A stretch of 64,000 bases of DNA from Paenibacillus sp. LHD-38 (GCF_031157315.1 NZ_JAVIFU010000007.1:62001-126000), one strand, 5' to 3'; numbered from the stretch's first letter, positions 44,070-53,637 are shown. Translations and numbers: made by a program. Notes: generated from the sequence alone by a model not told the origin.

Positions 44070-45080
44070 ATGAAATCGACCACGATATATGATATTGCCA
44101 AGGAGGCGGGCGTTTCCATCGCGACCGTCTCCAATACCATAAACGGCAAGGGAAAAGTAAGCAAAAAAAAGCGCGATGAAATATTTAAGGTAATGGAACG
44201 TCTGCAGTACCAACCGAGCGTGATCGCTTCGGCCTTGATGGGCAAGAAGACGTACACAATCGGGCTGCTCATTCCCGATGTATCCAACCCCTTTTTCTCA
44301 GAGATTGCCCGTTCTGTAGAGGATTTGGCTCATTCCGAAGGGTATAGCGTCATCGTCTGCAGTACGGACAACAAAGATGACAGGGTAGAGAAATATATTC
44401 GGCTTTTGGAGCAAAAAAGCGTAGACGGCATTTTGATAGGGACCGGCGTGGAAAATACAGATATTTTGAGTCAGCTGGCGGAAAAATCGCTGTCTATCGT
44501 CATGATCGCAAGGGAAGCCGTCGCGATGCCGGTTCACAGTGTACTGACGGACGACTTCAAGGGCGGGGCACTTGCCGCAGAGCATTTGCTTGGCAGAGGC
44601 CACCGCCGGATTGCAGTGTTGTCTGAAAATTTCAAGGTAACCAGCAGCTTCGAGCGGATCCGAGGTTTTCGATTCGCGTTGTTCGAAGCGGGAATTGCCC
44701 TAGACGAAGCGGGCATTATCTCGTGCGATTCCAGCATTAGAGATGGAAAACGGGCGGCCGCGGAGCTACTTCACGGGGAAAACCGTCCATCGGCGATATT
44801 TTGCTGTAACGATTTGCTTGCGATCGGTGCATTGCAAGCCGCGAAGGAAGCAGGGGTACGAGTACCCGAGCAGTTGTCGATTATCGGCTTTGATGATACG
44901 ATTCTCTCTACTGTGACGAATCCGGAGCTTACGACGATCGCCCAGCCGATGGACCAAATGGTCAAGCTGGCATTCGATTTGTTGATCCGCAGCGTGGAGA
45001 ATACGGATGAAATCAAGCAAAGGATCGTTATGCAGCCGAAGCTGATTGTCAGGGAATCGACAAGCTCGCCGGCAAATTAA
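44070..45080 (+). CDS. LacI-family transcriptional regulator
   Basis: 336 residues from ATG 44070 (GAGGTTGGG upstream; ATG 44058 overlaps that site). N-terminal TIYDIAKEAGVSIATVSNTI with the LacI recognition helix and ASALMGKK hinge, then the periplasmic-binding-like core: TIGLLIPDVSNPFFSEIARS, TDDFKGGALAAEHLLGRGHR and IIGFDDTILSTVTNPELTTI. Directly downstream of iolB and on the same strand, so it is a good candidate for regulation of iol genes in place of the DeoR-type IolR used by Bacillus subtilis. Confidence 0.9.
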   Translation: MKSTTIYDIAKEAGVSIATVSNTINGKGKVSKKKRDEIFKVMERLQYQPSVIASALMGKKTYTIGLLIPDVSNPFFSEIARSVEDLAHSEGYSVIVCSTDNKDDRVEKYIRLLEQKSVDGILIGTGVENTDILSQLAEKSLSIVMIAREAVAMPVHSVLTDDFKGGALAAEHLLGRGHRRIAVLSENFKVTSSFERIRGFRFALFEAGIALDEAGIISCDSSIRDGKRAAAELLHGENRPSAIFCCNDLLAIGALQAAKEAGVRVPEQLSIIGFDDTILSTVTNPELTTIAQPMDQMVKLAFDLLIRSVENTDEIKQRIVMQPKLIVRESTSSPAN

Positions 45081-45103
45081 TCGGAGTAAAGGTTGATTAA
45101 CAT

Positions 45104-45634
45104 ATGGAGAAAAGATTGATTGTATTTCTGGACAGCGGCGACACTATTATCGATGAATCAACGGAAGTAAGGGACGATGAGGGAATCGTCCTGTGCGCAG
45201 AGCTGATTCCGGGCGCAGACGTCATGGTGAAGACGTTGTTCGACAAAGGATATACACTTGCGCTGGTCGCTGACGGCGACGCGCAATCGTTCAAGAACGT
45301 GTTTAAGCAGCACGGGCTTTACGATTATTTTACGACCATGATTTATTCCGAAACCGTGAAAGCAAGCAAACCAAGTCCCCGTATGTTCAAAGCTGCTGTA
45401 GGCGCTTTGGATCTGTCCGAGGCGGATTTCCCGCGAATTGTCATGATCGGCAACAATCTGAGCCGCGACATGAAGGGCGCCAATGCGCTGGGCATTACGA
45501 GCATATTCCAAAGCTGGACGACTCGCTATCCGCACACGCCTGCAGACGAGTCGGAGCATCCGACTTATACGGTGCGCGAACCGCTGGAGCTGGTGGAGCT
45601 GATAGAGCGGCTGAATGCCGAGCTTTCCTATTAA
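45104..45634 (+). CDS. HAD-superfamily hydrolase
   Basis: 176 residues. Motif I is FLDSGDTII, with the nucleophile Asp but Gly at the usual second-Asp position. The conserved Lys is in SETVKASKPSPRMF, and motif IV is VMIGNNLSRDMKGANALGI. It probably hydrolyses a sugar or polyol phosphate. 23 bp after the LacI gene and ending before a strong terminator, so it belongs to the end of the iol transcript. Confidence 0.85.
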   Translation: MEKRLIVFLDSGDTIIDESTEVRDDEGIVLCAELIPGADVMVKTLFDKGYTLALVADGDAQSFKNVFKQHGLYDYFTTMIYSETVKASKPSPRMFKAAVGALDLSEADFPRIVMIGNNLSRDMKGANALGITSIFQSWTTRYPHTPADESEHPTYTVREPLELVELIERLNAELSY

Positions 45635-45670
45635 GCGCAACGAAACTATCGGTCTTATCCATATAAAATA

Positions 45671-45707
45671 AAGAACAGCCCTTCAGGCAGCCTGAAGGGC
45701 TATTCTT
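45671..45707 (+). terminator. Rho-independent terminator of the iol region
   Basis: AAGAACAGCCCTTCAGG, loop CAG, CCTGAAGGGCTATTCTT: a 17-bp stem with one mismatch. Confidence 0.9.
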
Positions 45708-45709
45708 CT

Positions 45710-45919
45710 GTGATACTATCGCAAATAATAAAGTTAACAGAAGAAAAGGGCTCTATATTGTTCAGTTTTGTCGGAGCTTGTAATCACAACGTTTCTCAGG
45801 CTAAGGAAATTGCTCTTAAGTCTCTTCAATACATTGATCATGCATTGGTTGAGCAAGTAAAAGGTATCGCGTATTTGCACAATCTTCTTGACGTTGTTTC
45901 AAACAAAGAAGGTCAATAA
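45710..45919 (+). CDS. Unrecognised 69-residue frame
   Basis: Begins three bases after a terminator, without a visible promoter or ribosome binding site. FSFVGACNHNVSQAKEIALK and LQYIDHALVEQVKGIAYLHN look protein-like and helical, but I recognise no family. Given the decayed genes that follow, this is probably the 3' remnant of a lost gene. Confidence 0.25.
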   Translation: MILSQIIKLTEEKGSILFSFVGACNHNVSQAKEIALKSLQYIDHALVEQVKGIAYLHNLLDVVSNKEGQ

Positions 45920-45924
45920 TTAAT

Positions 45925-46331
45925 ATGTATATGATTATTTTCGAAGAGCTCAGAGAAAAAATTATTACAGGGGAGTATCCGCCTGATTATCAGCTGCCGA
46001 CAGAAGTGGAATTAGCGGCACAGTCGGGTGTAACATTGCTGACGGTGCTCAGCGGGTAAAGAATGATGCCGCTCGAACCGTTCTTAGGCACCCTGATCAG
46101 CAGCTCCTTCTCTTTTTCCTTGCTCCAGTTACTATTATGAATACCTAAATAATAGCCTCTTGAGTCCAAGTAATCCGATGCACCTTTAATATATTCCAGC
46201 TCGCTTGATGCCATATAAGGCAATACCATCGAAATGATGCGGTTAGCATTCACGGTGCCTGTATTGGGACCAAGCTGTGTTTCTTGCTTTCGAAAAATGA
46301 ACTTGGCGATTGCCGCATGCAGATTTACCAT
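45925..46331. pseudogene. GntR/LacI-type regulator broken by inversion of its middle segment
   Basis: Plus strand 45925-46030 encodes the start of a GntR winged helix: FEELREKIITGEYPPDYQLP, TEVELAAQSGV, and then breaks off. From about 46031 the next 230 bp read as protein only on the minus strand: IISMVLPYMASSELEYIKGA, YYLGIHNSNWSKEKEKELL and GIILYPLSTVSNV, a LacI-like effector domain. The intact regulator at 49901-51010 has the same two parts in the normal order and orientation (IISMILPYVA, HSSNWSKDKEKEL, GILLYPVST). So this locus is a relative of that gene, with its middle flipped and its 3' half lost. Confidence 0.75.
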
Positions 46332-46472
46332 GGAGGTGGGACATCCCCTTTTTCTTGGAAATTTGGTCTGGTAACCGTAATTTCGCTAAGAAGATTGGAT
46401 GTCCTCTTTTAGTTTGTCTAGAATGACAAATGTTCTGTTCATTCGAGCGGAAACTACAAGACTTTATGCGAC

Positions 46473-47754
46473 ATGTTTTTTGCAAGAGTCAAGTTATTAA
46501 CTCAAATTGCCGGAGAAATTCAATTCCGCAAAAAATTGGAGACAAGGTTGCACCTCGGTTTTTCAGCATTCAAGGATCAAACCTTTAATCTGTGGGTGCA
46601 GGGCCGGCTGCAGGATGAACGGGTGGTGGAGCACCTCAGCCTTTTGAATATGGAGGTAAAGGAATACTCCTGCTACTGCTGTATTCTGGTCGAGATGGAT
46701 TTCCATGAAACCGTGGATGCACAGATGAACGAACAGGATATCGAGACCGCCCGTTTCGCGGTACGCAATATTATGGAGGAGCTTCTGAACGGACATGGAG
46801 TGCTGTTTGAAGTATCGAAAGAGAGGTGCGGAATCCTGGAATATCGTCATTCCGTGCATGAGGAACCACAGATAATGGCGGCAGAGATTCGGGAATGTGT
46901 GCTGAAGTATGCCAAGATTTTCTTTAACGATCGGGGTCGGGCCGGTCGTGAACTCGATCAAGGATGTGGAGCATTCCTTTTACTCGGCTCAGCTGGCGCT
47001 GGATCGCAGATTTTTGCTGGGAACGTCTCCGATTATGAACGGCGTGGATGTGCCAGCAGATTTGAATGCATGTGATATGATCAAAATCAGGGACGCGAAG
47101 CTTCAATACGAGGAGCTGGTACAGCAGGGAGATCTTTCACAAATCGTACCGCTGCTGGAATATCAGATGGAATATTTTATTTCCCAATCGGTTCCAAAGT
47201 CAGTGGTCCAGATCGTGATTCTGGACCTTTTCTCCAGTATATTCCGGCTGGAACGCAGGCGAGTCAGCCAGTTGGACAACGACCTGCGACTGCCTCCAGA
47301 GGAGTATGCTGAAGTTATGCGTGCTTCAACGATCCGGGAGTTGTTTCAGTACGCCAAAGAGAAATGTCTGGACATCAGCCGTTGGATAGAACATAGCCAG
47401 AATTCCTTATCTTCAAATGCAATCGAACAAGTCAAGTTGATCGCCAAGACCGAATATGCGAACAATATCAGCCTGAAAAATATCGCAGAGAAAATATTTA
47501 TGAATCCGGTTTACCTGGGGCATCTGTTCAAATCGGTTGAAGGCATTTCCTTCAGTGATTATTTACTGAAGATACGTCTGGAGGAGGCGAAGCAGAAACT
47601 CATATATACAGATATGAAGGTATATCAGATTGCGCATAATATCGGGTATCGTCAGCTGGATTGGTTTTACCGGAAGTTTAAGGAATACACCGGGCTTAGT
47701 GCAAGCGAGTTCCGATCCAGGTACGGGAACCAAAACGATAAAGGGGATATGTAA
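46473..47754 (+). pseudogene. YesN-type AraC response regulator, N-terminally truncated and frameshifted
   Basis: The first frame (46473 to about 46918) covers the linker and middle domain (FNLWVQGRLQDERVVEHLSL). Around 46905-46922 the sequence shifts frame and continues as FSLTIGVGPVVNSIKDVEHS, SFYSAQLALDRRF, the HTH region NNISLKNIAEKIFMNPVYLG HLFKSVEG and AHNIGYRQLDWFYRKFKEYT to 47754. The receiver domain that should come first is absent, lost at the rearrangement near 46340-46470. In YesN/YesM systems such regulators control neighbouring sugar-use genes; here the neighbour is also dead. Confidence 0.75.
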
Positions 47755-47755
47755 G

Positions 47756-49701
47756 ATGAAGCTGAGTTTTATAGGGGATTTGGAATCGTTAAGACAAGGG
47801 ATTCAGGAGCTGCAGACGCAGTTATCTTTTGAATGGGATCCTCAAGGAGCAGAGGTTGAGGTTGTACAAGCTGAAGGGGAATTGGTGGTATCACTTCAGC
47901 AGGGACACGGTCTAATCCAGTATGATCAGCTTGTCCACTTTTTCCGGGGTCTGGGGTTATTCATTGAGCATGCGAAACAGTCCAATTCATTTACACGACG
48001 CGAGAGTCCGAAATTCGACTTTAACGGCCCTATGCTGGATATGTCCTGAAACGCTGTATTGACTGTACATTCTGTGCAGCAGATGATTCGTTATCTGGCC
48101 GTCATGGGATTGAACAGACTCCTGCTTTATACCGAGGATACGTATGAAATTAAATCCCGTCCCTATTTCGGCTACATGCGGGGACGCTATTCACATGATG
48201 AGCTGAAAAAAATCGATGACTATGCATTCATGTTCGGGGTGGAAGTGGTTCCGTGCATACAGACTCTCGCCCATTTGCAGCAGGCTTTAAAATGGTCTAG
48301 CGCTTCAGAACTGAGGGATACAGCCGACATTCTTCTGGTCGGGGAGCCTCAAACCTATCAATTCATTGAGGATATGATTACTGCAGCAAGCGCCCCGTTC
48401 CGCTCGAGCAGGATTCATATTGGAATGGATGAAGCCTTCGCCGTGGGCCTTGGCCAATATCTGGCAAAGAACGGTTACCGTACCCGCTTTGACATTATGA
48501 TCAGCCATTTGGAGCGGGTACTGGAAATAACCTGGAAGCTTGGGCTGAAGCCTATGATATGGAGTGACATGATTTTTCACTTTCTGTCAAATGATGCTCA
48601 AGGATTCCATTATCCGCTGGATGTGGATTTTTCACAGGAGATGCTGAGCCGGCTCCCCGCCGACCTTCAGTATGTATATTGGTGCTACGGCACGACGGGT
48701 CAATTGAAATATGAGATCATCATGGAAAAGCATAAAGAGCTTGGCTCGACATCGGTCTTTGCAGGAGGTATACACTGCTGGGGTGGGTTTAGCCCAAATT
48801 ACGGGAAGACATGGAACATCTCTCATCCCGCGCTGCGGGCTTGCGTAGCCCAGGGGGTCCGCGAGGTGATCGCGACTTCATGGGGCGACAACGGGCAGGA
48901 AACCAATCATTTTACATACTGCCGGGCCTGCAGCTGTTTACGGAGTACGGGTATGCCGATGATGTGACCGATGAGCAATTAAGCAGACGTTTTGAAGCTT
49001 GTACAGGAATGGATCTCTTCCATGAGATCGTGGACCTGAAGTATATGGATGAGACACCTGGGATCGAGGAAGGAAACCACTGGATGGCGAGACCTTCCAA
49101 ATACATTCTTTATCAGGACGTGCTGCTTGGATTGTTTGACAAGCATCTCGAGGGAGGACCGGATCTTGCCGGGCACTATTCCGAGATGGGAAGAAAGTGG
49201 CATGCTGTCAGAGCGAAAACAGAAGAGCCATTCAGCACCATGTTTGAGTTTTTCGAATGTTTGAGCATGGTGGCTGCGGTGAAAGGACCGCTTGGATTAG
49301 AAATAACCCGCCTGTACAAGGGGCGGAATATGGAGGAGCTGACCACGCTCGTCCAGCACCGCCTTCCCTCTCTGATCACTCAAGTGAATGAACTCAGACG
49401 GGTGCACCGCCGATTGTGGATGCTGACGAATAAGGCACAAGGCTGGGAGGACCAGGATATCCGTTACGGCGGCATCATGGCCAGACTTCATACGGCTGCG
49501 GAGAGGTTAGAGGATTTTCTCGAGGGAAGAGTGGATTTGTTAGAGGAATTGGAACAGCAACGGCTAATGTTTGAGCCACAACTGCCCGATGGCCAAGGAC
49601 CATTGACGATTGATTCGAATTCGTATCAGCGAATTGCAGGGTTGTTGATAAAATGGGTTGAGGACAACATCCTCCACCCATTTTTCCGGGCGTCACAATA
49701 G
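47756..49701 (+). pseudogene. GH20-type beta-N-acetylhexosaminidase-like gene with one stop and one frameshift
   Basis: ATG 47756 follows the regulator remnant. The frame reads FDFNGPMLDMS, TGA at 48047-48049, then NAVLTVHSVQQMIRYLAVMG, LLLYTEDTYEI, YFGYMRGRYS and the catalytic Asp-Glu pair in HIGMDEAF. An Arg is expected at the stop (DxSRNAV), so CGA to TGA is likely. Near 48912-48925 the frame shifts: ATSWGDNGQETNHF continues as YILPGLQLFTEYGYADDVTD in the +2 frame and runs to 49701. Both lesions are single events in an otherwise complete gene of about 648 codons. Confidence 0.8.
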
Positions 49702-49826
49702 GAGATAATTCCGTTATCGCAGCTAAGAGCACCGTTAATAAGAATGTTCCTACCAATGTTTTGGCTGGAGGAAGACCTGCAAAGGTGATTCGCGATCTAA
49801 TAATAGAGGATGGAGTTAAGGATTAA
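49689..49826 (+). pseudogene. Hexapeptide-repeat acetyltransferase, C-terminal tail only
   Basis: The frame 49689-49826 reads GVTIGDNSVIAAKSTVNKNV, then PTNVLAGGRPAKVIRDL and stop. This is the last coil and terminal motif (AGxPAKVIR) of maltose/galactoside O-acetyltransferase-like left-handed beta-helix proteins. The rest of the gene is missing. Its beginning overlaps the GH20 pseudogene end, marking another recombination joint. Confidence 0.75.
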
Positions 49827-49900
49827 TGACTAACTGTTCATACCCTCGATAATTTGGTATACTCTTTTTTATGAGGAACAAAGTAGAAAAGAGGCTGACT

Positions 49901-51010
49901 ATGTCGCAAGATGCCAGACCACTTTATAGCAGGATATATAAGGAATTAAAAAATAAGATAGAATCCGGGGATTACAAGGTAGACCAACAGATTCCTACTG
50001 AAATTGAACTTGCTGAAATGCACGGAGTAAGCAGAATTACATCAAAACGTGCACTAATCGAGTTGGAGCGGGAGGGATTGATATATCGAAAAAGGGGAAG
50101 CGGCAGCTTTGTGAAAAAGCTCGATAACCGCTCTCTCTCGTCGATCTCGGAGGGCAAGATTATATCGATGATTTTGCCTTATGTAGCGGCTAACGGATTA
50201 TTAGGTTATATTCATGGCGCGACGGACTACTTGGACGATAAGGGGTACTATCTCGCTATCCATTCGAGCAATTGGAGCAAGGATAAAGAAAAAGAGTTGA
50301 TATATAGTCTGCCCCGGCGCGGGGTATCAGGCATTCTCCTCTACCCGGTCAGTACATTAAAGAACCTCGACGCGGTATATTCGCTATATATGAACCGACA
50401 CCCGATTGTGACGATCGACCAGTATTATGACAATGTGCCAGTGGGAAGCGTAACTTCTGACAACTTCAATGGCGGTTACACGGCTGCGTCTAAGCTTATT
50501 GAATTGGGCCATCGGAATATTGCCTTTGTGTCAAGCATTAATCTGCAATACAGAAGCTCTGTCAGGGATCGATTCTACGGTTATTGCAAAGCGCTGCAGG
50601 ATGCAGCTATTTCAGTCGATGGAGATATTATCGTTGACGATTTTATAGATAAATACGAATCCTCAGAAAAACCGGAATTCGTTCAATCGTTAATCGATCG
50701 TTTATTGGAGAAGGGTGTTACCGCGATTCAAGCAGAGCACGATCATTTGGCCGTAGACCTTGTGCGTGCGGCTGTGGAACGAAACGTAATGGTACCGGAA
50801 GATCTATCAATTGTAGGTTTCGATAACCACGAGATTTCCGCAAACATCGAAATACCTGTTACGACGATAAACCAAAATTTTTATGAAATCGGCAAGCAGG
50901 CTGCCGCGATGCTTGTGGATCAGATCGAGCAGGGAATCGTGCGACAGCAAAACAAAGTAGAAATTGAAGTGGAATGGGTCGGCCGGCAATCAACAGGGCT
51001 TGCCAATTAG
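49901..51010 (+). CDS. GntR-type regulator with LacI-like effector domain (AraR-like architecture)
   Basis: 369 residues from ATG 49901 (AAAAGAGG seven bases upstream; ATG 49871 has none). Winged helix: PLYSRIYKELKNKIESGDYK, IPTEIELAEMHGVSRITSKR. The sugar-binding domain follows from about residue 80: IISMILPYVAANGLLGYIHG, VTSDNFNGGYTAASKLIELG and LSIVGFDNHEISANIEIPVT. It precedes the phosphoesterase/importer cluster on the same strand and is probably its regulator. Confidence 0.88.
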   Translation: MSQDARPLYSRIYKELKNKIESGDYKVDQQIPTEIELAEMHGVSRITSKRALIELEREGLIYRKRGSGSFVKKLDNRSLSSISEGKIISMILPYVAANGLLGYIHGATDYLDDKGYYLAIHSSNWSKDKEKELIYSLPRRGVSGILLYPVSTLKNLDAVYSLYMNRHPIVTIDQYYDNVPVGSVTSDNFNGGYTAASKLIELGHRNIAFVSSINLQYRSSVRDRFYGYCKALQDAAISVDGDIIVDDFIDKYESSEKPEFVQSLIDRLLEKGVTAIQAEHDHLAVDLVRAAVERNVMVPEDLSIVGFDNHEISANIEIPVTTINQNFYEIGKQAAAMLVDQIEQGIVRQQNKVEIEVEWVGRQSTGLAN

Positions 51011-51024
51011 GACGGAGAGGATTT

Positions 51025-52596
51025 GTGAATGGGGAAAGGGTGATGGGTAACGTGACGGAACAGCATCATGCACATCCGAACGTTGGAGCGATGCCCCGCT
51101 GGCGGGTGACGTACGAGCAAGCGGAGGCGGAGAAAGGTGCGGGCATGAACGGACAAGCGCTCCATTTCAGCGGAGCCGCCGTTGTGCGCAAAGCGGTTTC
51201 GGAGCCTAACCCGCTGCAGGAGCACCCGGGCGATTTCACTGTGAGCGTATGGGTGAAAGGCGAGCCGGAAAGCGGTTACGGCAGATCTTACGAGGTTCTG
51301 TCCGCAGTCACGGGTATAGGCGAACGGGAGTATGGCTGGAAAATGGGTGTGAATCCGAGCGGAGCCTGGTACTGGAAGGCATCTGGGGAAGAGGTGTATA
51401 CATACGAGCCGACTTTTGCGCGCCAGCCGATCAGGGATGGACGGTGGCATCAGCTCGTATTTACGTATGCTGCCGCGCAGCCGGAAGTACGCTTGTATTA
51501 TGACGGCGTGAATGTGGCCATTTACAGCGTGCCGATGCTTGCGCCGCATATCGGTTTGGAGGCGCGGGAAGCCGCGGCAGCAGGCATTAAGCTGTCACCG
51601 CCTGCGTGGCTCCGTGCGGATACGCTTTGGATTGGCGGCGAACCGCAGGGCGATACGGAGCGGGAGACGTTTCCCGGTTGGATCGATAAGCTGTGGATCG
51701 ATGACCGGGCATTAACGGCAGACGAAATAGGCCGGCGTTACGGTATGCACCGCACGCCGGCTCTTCCGCCGCAGCTGGACGGCGATGAGCTCACGTTGAG
51801 CATCATGACGTTCAACATTTGGAACGGCGGACGTGAAACGGGTGCGGAAATCGGCGTGAAGCGTATCATCGATGTCATCCGCGATAGCGGCGCGGACATC
51901 GTCGCGATGCAGGAAACGTACGGCTCGGGACCGATTATTGCGGATGCGCTCGGTTATTACTTTTACTTGAGAAGCTCGAACTTGTCCATCATGAGTCGCT
52001 TCCCGATCGAGGAGACCTATCCGTTTTATCAGCCGTTCCACTGCGGGGGTGCGCGGTTGAAGCTGAACGATGGCCTGCGCGTAAACGTGTTCTCGATCTG
52101 GCTGCATTATTTGGCGGATTATTGGGGAGAGCTGTACCGGGAGTCCGGCCGGAGTTTGGAGCAGCTTCTCGAAGGTGAACGGGGGCGAATGAAGGAGCTG
52201 GCAGAGATCATGCGTGCGCTGGAGCCGCTGGCTGCCCGTTCCGAGCAAGAGCCGCTGCTATTGTGCGGCGATTTCAACAGCGGTTCGCATGTGGATTGGA
52301 TTGAAGCGACCCGGCAGATGCACAACGGGTACACGTTCCCGTTTCCCCAGTCGATTGCGCTGGAGCGGGCGGGGTATCGCGATACGTACCGGGAAGTCCA
52401 TCCGGATCCGTCAGCCGATCCGTCCGTCACTTGGCCGGCGTGGGAGCAGGAAGGATGCATCGGAGACCGAATCGATTTTATTTACGCGCACGGCTCGAAG
52501 CTTCGTCCGGAGAAAGCCAGCAAGATCAATGCGCATTCCGTCCGCTATCCGTCCGATCATGCGGCCGTAGTCGTAGAGATACATATGAATCGCTGA
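51025..52596 (+). CDS. LamG-like domain fused to endonuclease/exonuclease/phosphatase (EEP) domain
   Basis: About 523 residues; start GTG 51025 (GGAGAGG upstream) or ATG 51043. Residues ~20-235 form a concanavalin-A-like module: FTVSVWVKGEP, WHQLVFTYAAAQPEVRLYYD, GWIDKLWIDDRALTADEI. The C-terminal part is a complete EEP phosphoesterase: IMTFNIWNGG, ADIVAMQETYG (metal Glu), CGDFNSGSHVDW, DRIDFIYAHG and PSDHAAVVVEI (catalytic Asp-His). No signal peptide is visible, which is unusual for a LamG protein. It overlaps nothing but follows the regulator by 14 bp. Confidence 0.85.
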   Translation: MNGERVMGNVTEQHHAHPNVGAMPRWRVTYEQAEAEKGAGMNGQALHFSGAAVVRKAVSEPNPLQEHPGDFTVSVWVKGEPESGYGRSYEVLSAVTGIGEREYGWKMGVNPSGAWYWKASGEEVYTYEPTFARQPIRDGRWHQLVFTYAAAQPEVRLYYDGVNVAIYSVPMLAPHIGLEAREAAAAGIKLSPPAWLRADTLWIGGEPQGDTERETFPGWIDKLWIDDRALTADEIGRRYGMHRTPALPPQLDGDELTLSIMTFNIWNGGRETGAEIGVKRIIDVIRDSGADIVAMQETYGSGPIIADALGYYFYLRSSNLSIMSRFPIEETYPFYQPFHCGGARLKLNDGLRVNVFSIWLHYLADYWGELYRESGRSLEQLLEGERGRMKELAEIMRALEPLAARSEQEPLLLCGDFNSGSHVDWIEATRQMHNGYTFPFPQSIALERAGYRDTYREVHPDPSADPSVTWPAWEQEGCIGDRIDFIYAHGSKLRPEKASKINAHSVRYPSDHAAVVVEIHMNR

Positions 52597-52626
52597 GCCA
52601 GCCTGAAGAAGAAGGGGATGCCGACA

Positions 52627-53610
52627 ATGAACAGGCAATTGAAATTTCGTGACGACGGTACGTTCGTCATCGTGCAATTTTCCGATGTTGAATTTCTCGA
52701 TGAATTTGATTACGATCCTGAAACGCCGAAGGATGACGCGGAGACGAGAGCGCTTATGGAACGGATCATTGAAGCGGAAAAGCCCGATCTCATTGTGTTC
52801 GCCGGCGACGTGATCGCGAGCAACCGGGCGAGAGATCCGATTCATTCGTTCCGCCAAGCGGTAGCTGCGGCAGAGCAAAGCCGTATTCCATGGGCGGCCA
52901 TATTCGGCAATCACGACTCGGAGGGCGAAGTGCCGAGAAAGACGATGCATGAGCTGCAGCTGCAACATGAATATTGCGTGGCAAAACCGGATCCGGAGGG
53001 CGTTAACGGGGCAGGGAACTTTTTGTTGACCGTGGCGGACAAACACAATCACGCGGCAGCCGTGCTTTATTTTTTGGATAGCGGCGATTACTCTCCGATA
53101 GGTCATCGGGTCGGCGGATATGATTGGATTCGCAGAAATCAAATCGAATGGTATGTCGGAGCGTCGCGAGAGCTGACGAAGGGAAATGGCGACCAGCCGC
53201 TGCCGGCACTCGCCTTCTTCCATATTCCGATACCGGAGTACAATGACGTTTGGGATTTTCACATCTGCTACGGACATCGCCATGATTCCTGCTGTTCCTC
53301 TCCGGTGATTAATTCGGGAATGTTTGCGGCAATGGTGGATATGGGCGATGTGATGGGGACGTTAGTCGGTCACGACCATGGCAACGATTTTTGGGGTACG
53401 CTTCATGGCATCCGTCTTTGCTACGGACGCTCGACGAGATATGTAAGCTTCGTGGACGGTGTGCGCAACGACCTGCTGCCGACGGGGGCGAGAGTCATTC
53501 GATTAAAGGAGGGGGAGCGTCGGTTCGATACGTGGATCCGCCAGAATGACGGGACAGTGGTGTACGAGCAGCCGGAGCATCAGCCCGAAGGAAGAAAAGT
53601 CTGGTACTGA
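52627..53610 (+). CDS. Calcineurin-like metallophosphoesterase
   Basis: 327 residues from ATG 52627 (AAGAAGGGG ten bases upstream). Motifs: GDV in LIVFAGDVIASNRARD, GNHD in WAAIFGNHDSEGE, LAFFHIPIPEY and GHDHGND near the end. The first metal motif, normally DxH in this family (FSDLHF), reads FSDVEF, so the expected His is a Glu. Similar to the PAP29/YvnB-like purple-acid-type phosphatase group. Cytoplasmic by prediction. Second gene of the phosphoesterase trio. Confidence 0.85.
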   Translation: MNRQLKFRDDGTFVIVQFSDVEFLDEFDYDPETPKDDAETRALMERIIEAEKPDLIVFAGDVIASNRARDPIHSFRQAVAAAEQSRIPWAAIFGNHDSEGEVPRKTMHELQLQHEYCVAKPDPEGVNGAGNFLLTVADKHNHAAAVLYFLDSGDYSPIGHRVGGYDWIRRNQIEWYVGASRELTKGNGDQPLPALAFFHIPIPEYNDVWDFHICYGHRHDSCCSSPVINSGMFAAMVDMGDVMGTLVGHDHGNDFWGTLHGIRLCYGRSTRYVSFVDGVRNDLLPTGARVIRLKEGERRFDTWIRQNDGTVVYEQPEHQPEGRKVWY

Positions 53611-53637
53611 TGGTTTCCGAAATGGAGTGAAACGAAC

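Noticed and set aside
52411..53283. Long minus-strand frame (290 residues) across the phosphoesterase genes
   Set aside because: Arg/His-rich composition typical of an antisense shadow of GC-rich coding sequence; both plus-strand genes have full catalytic motifs.
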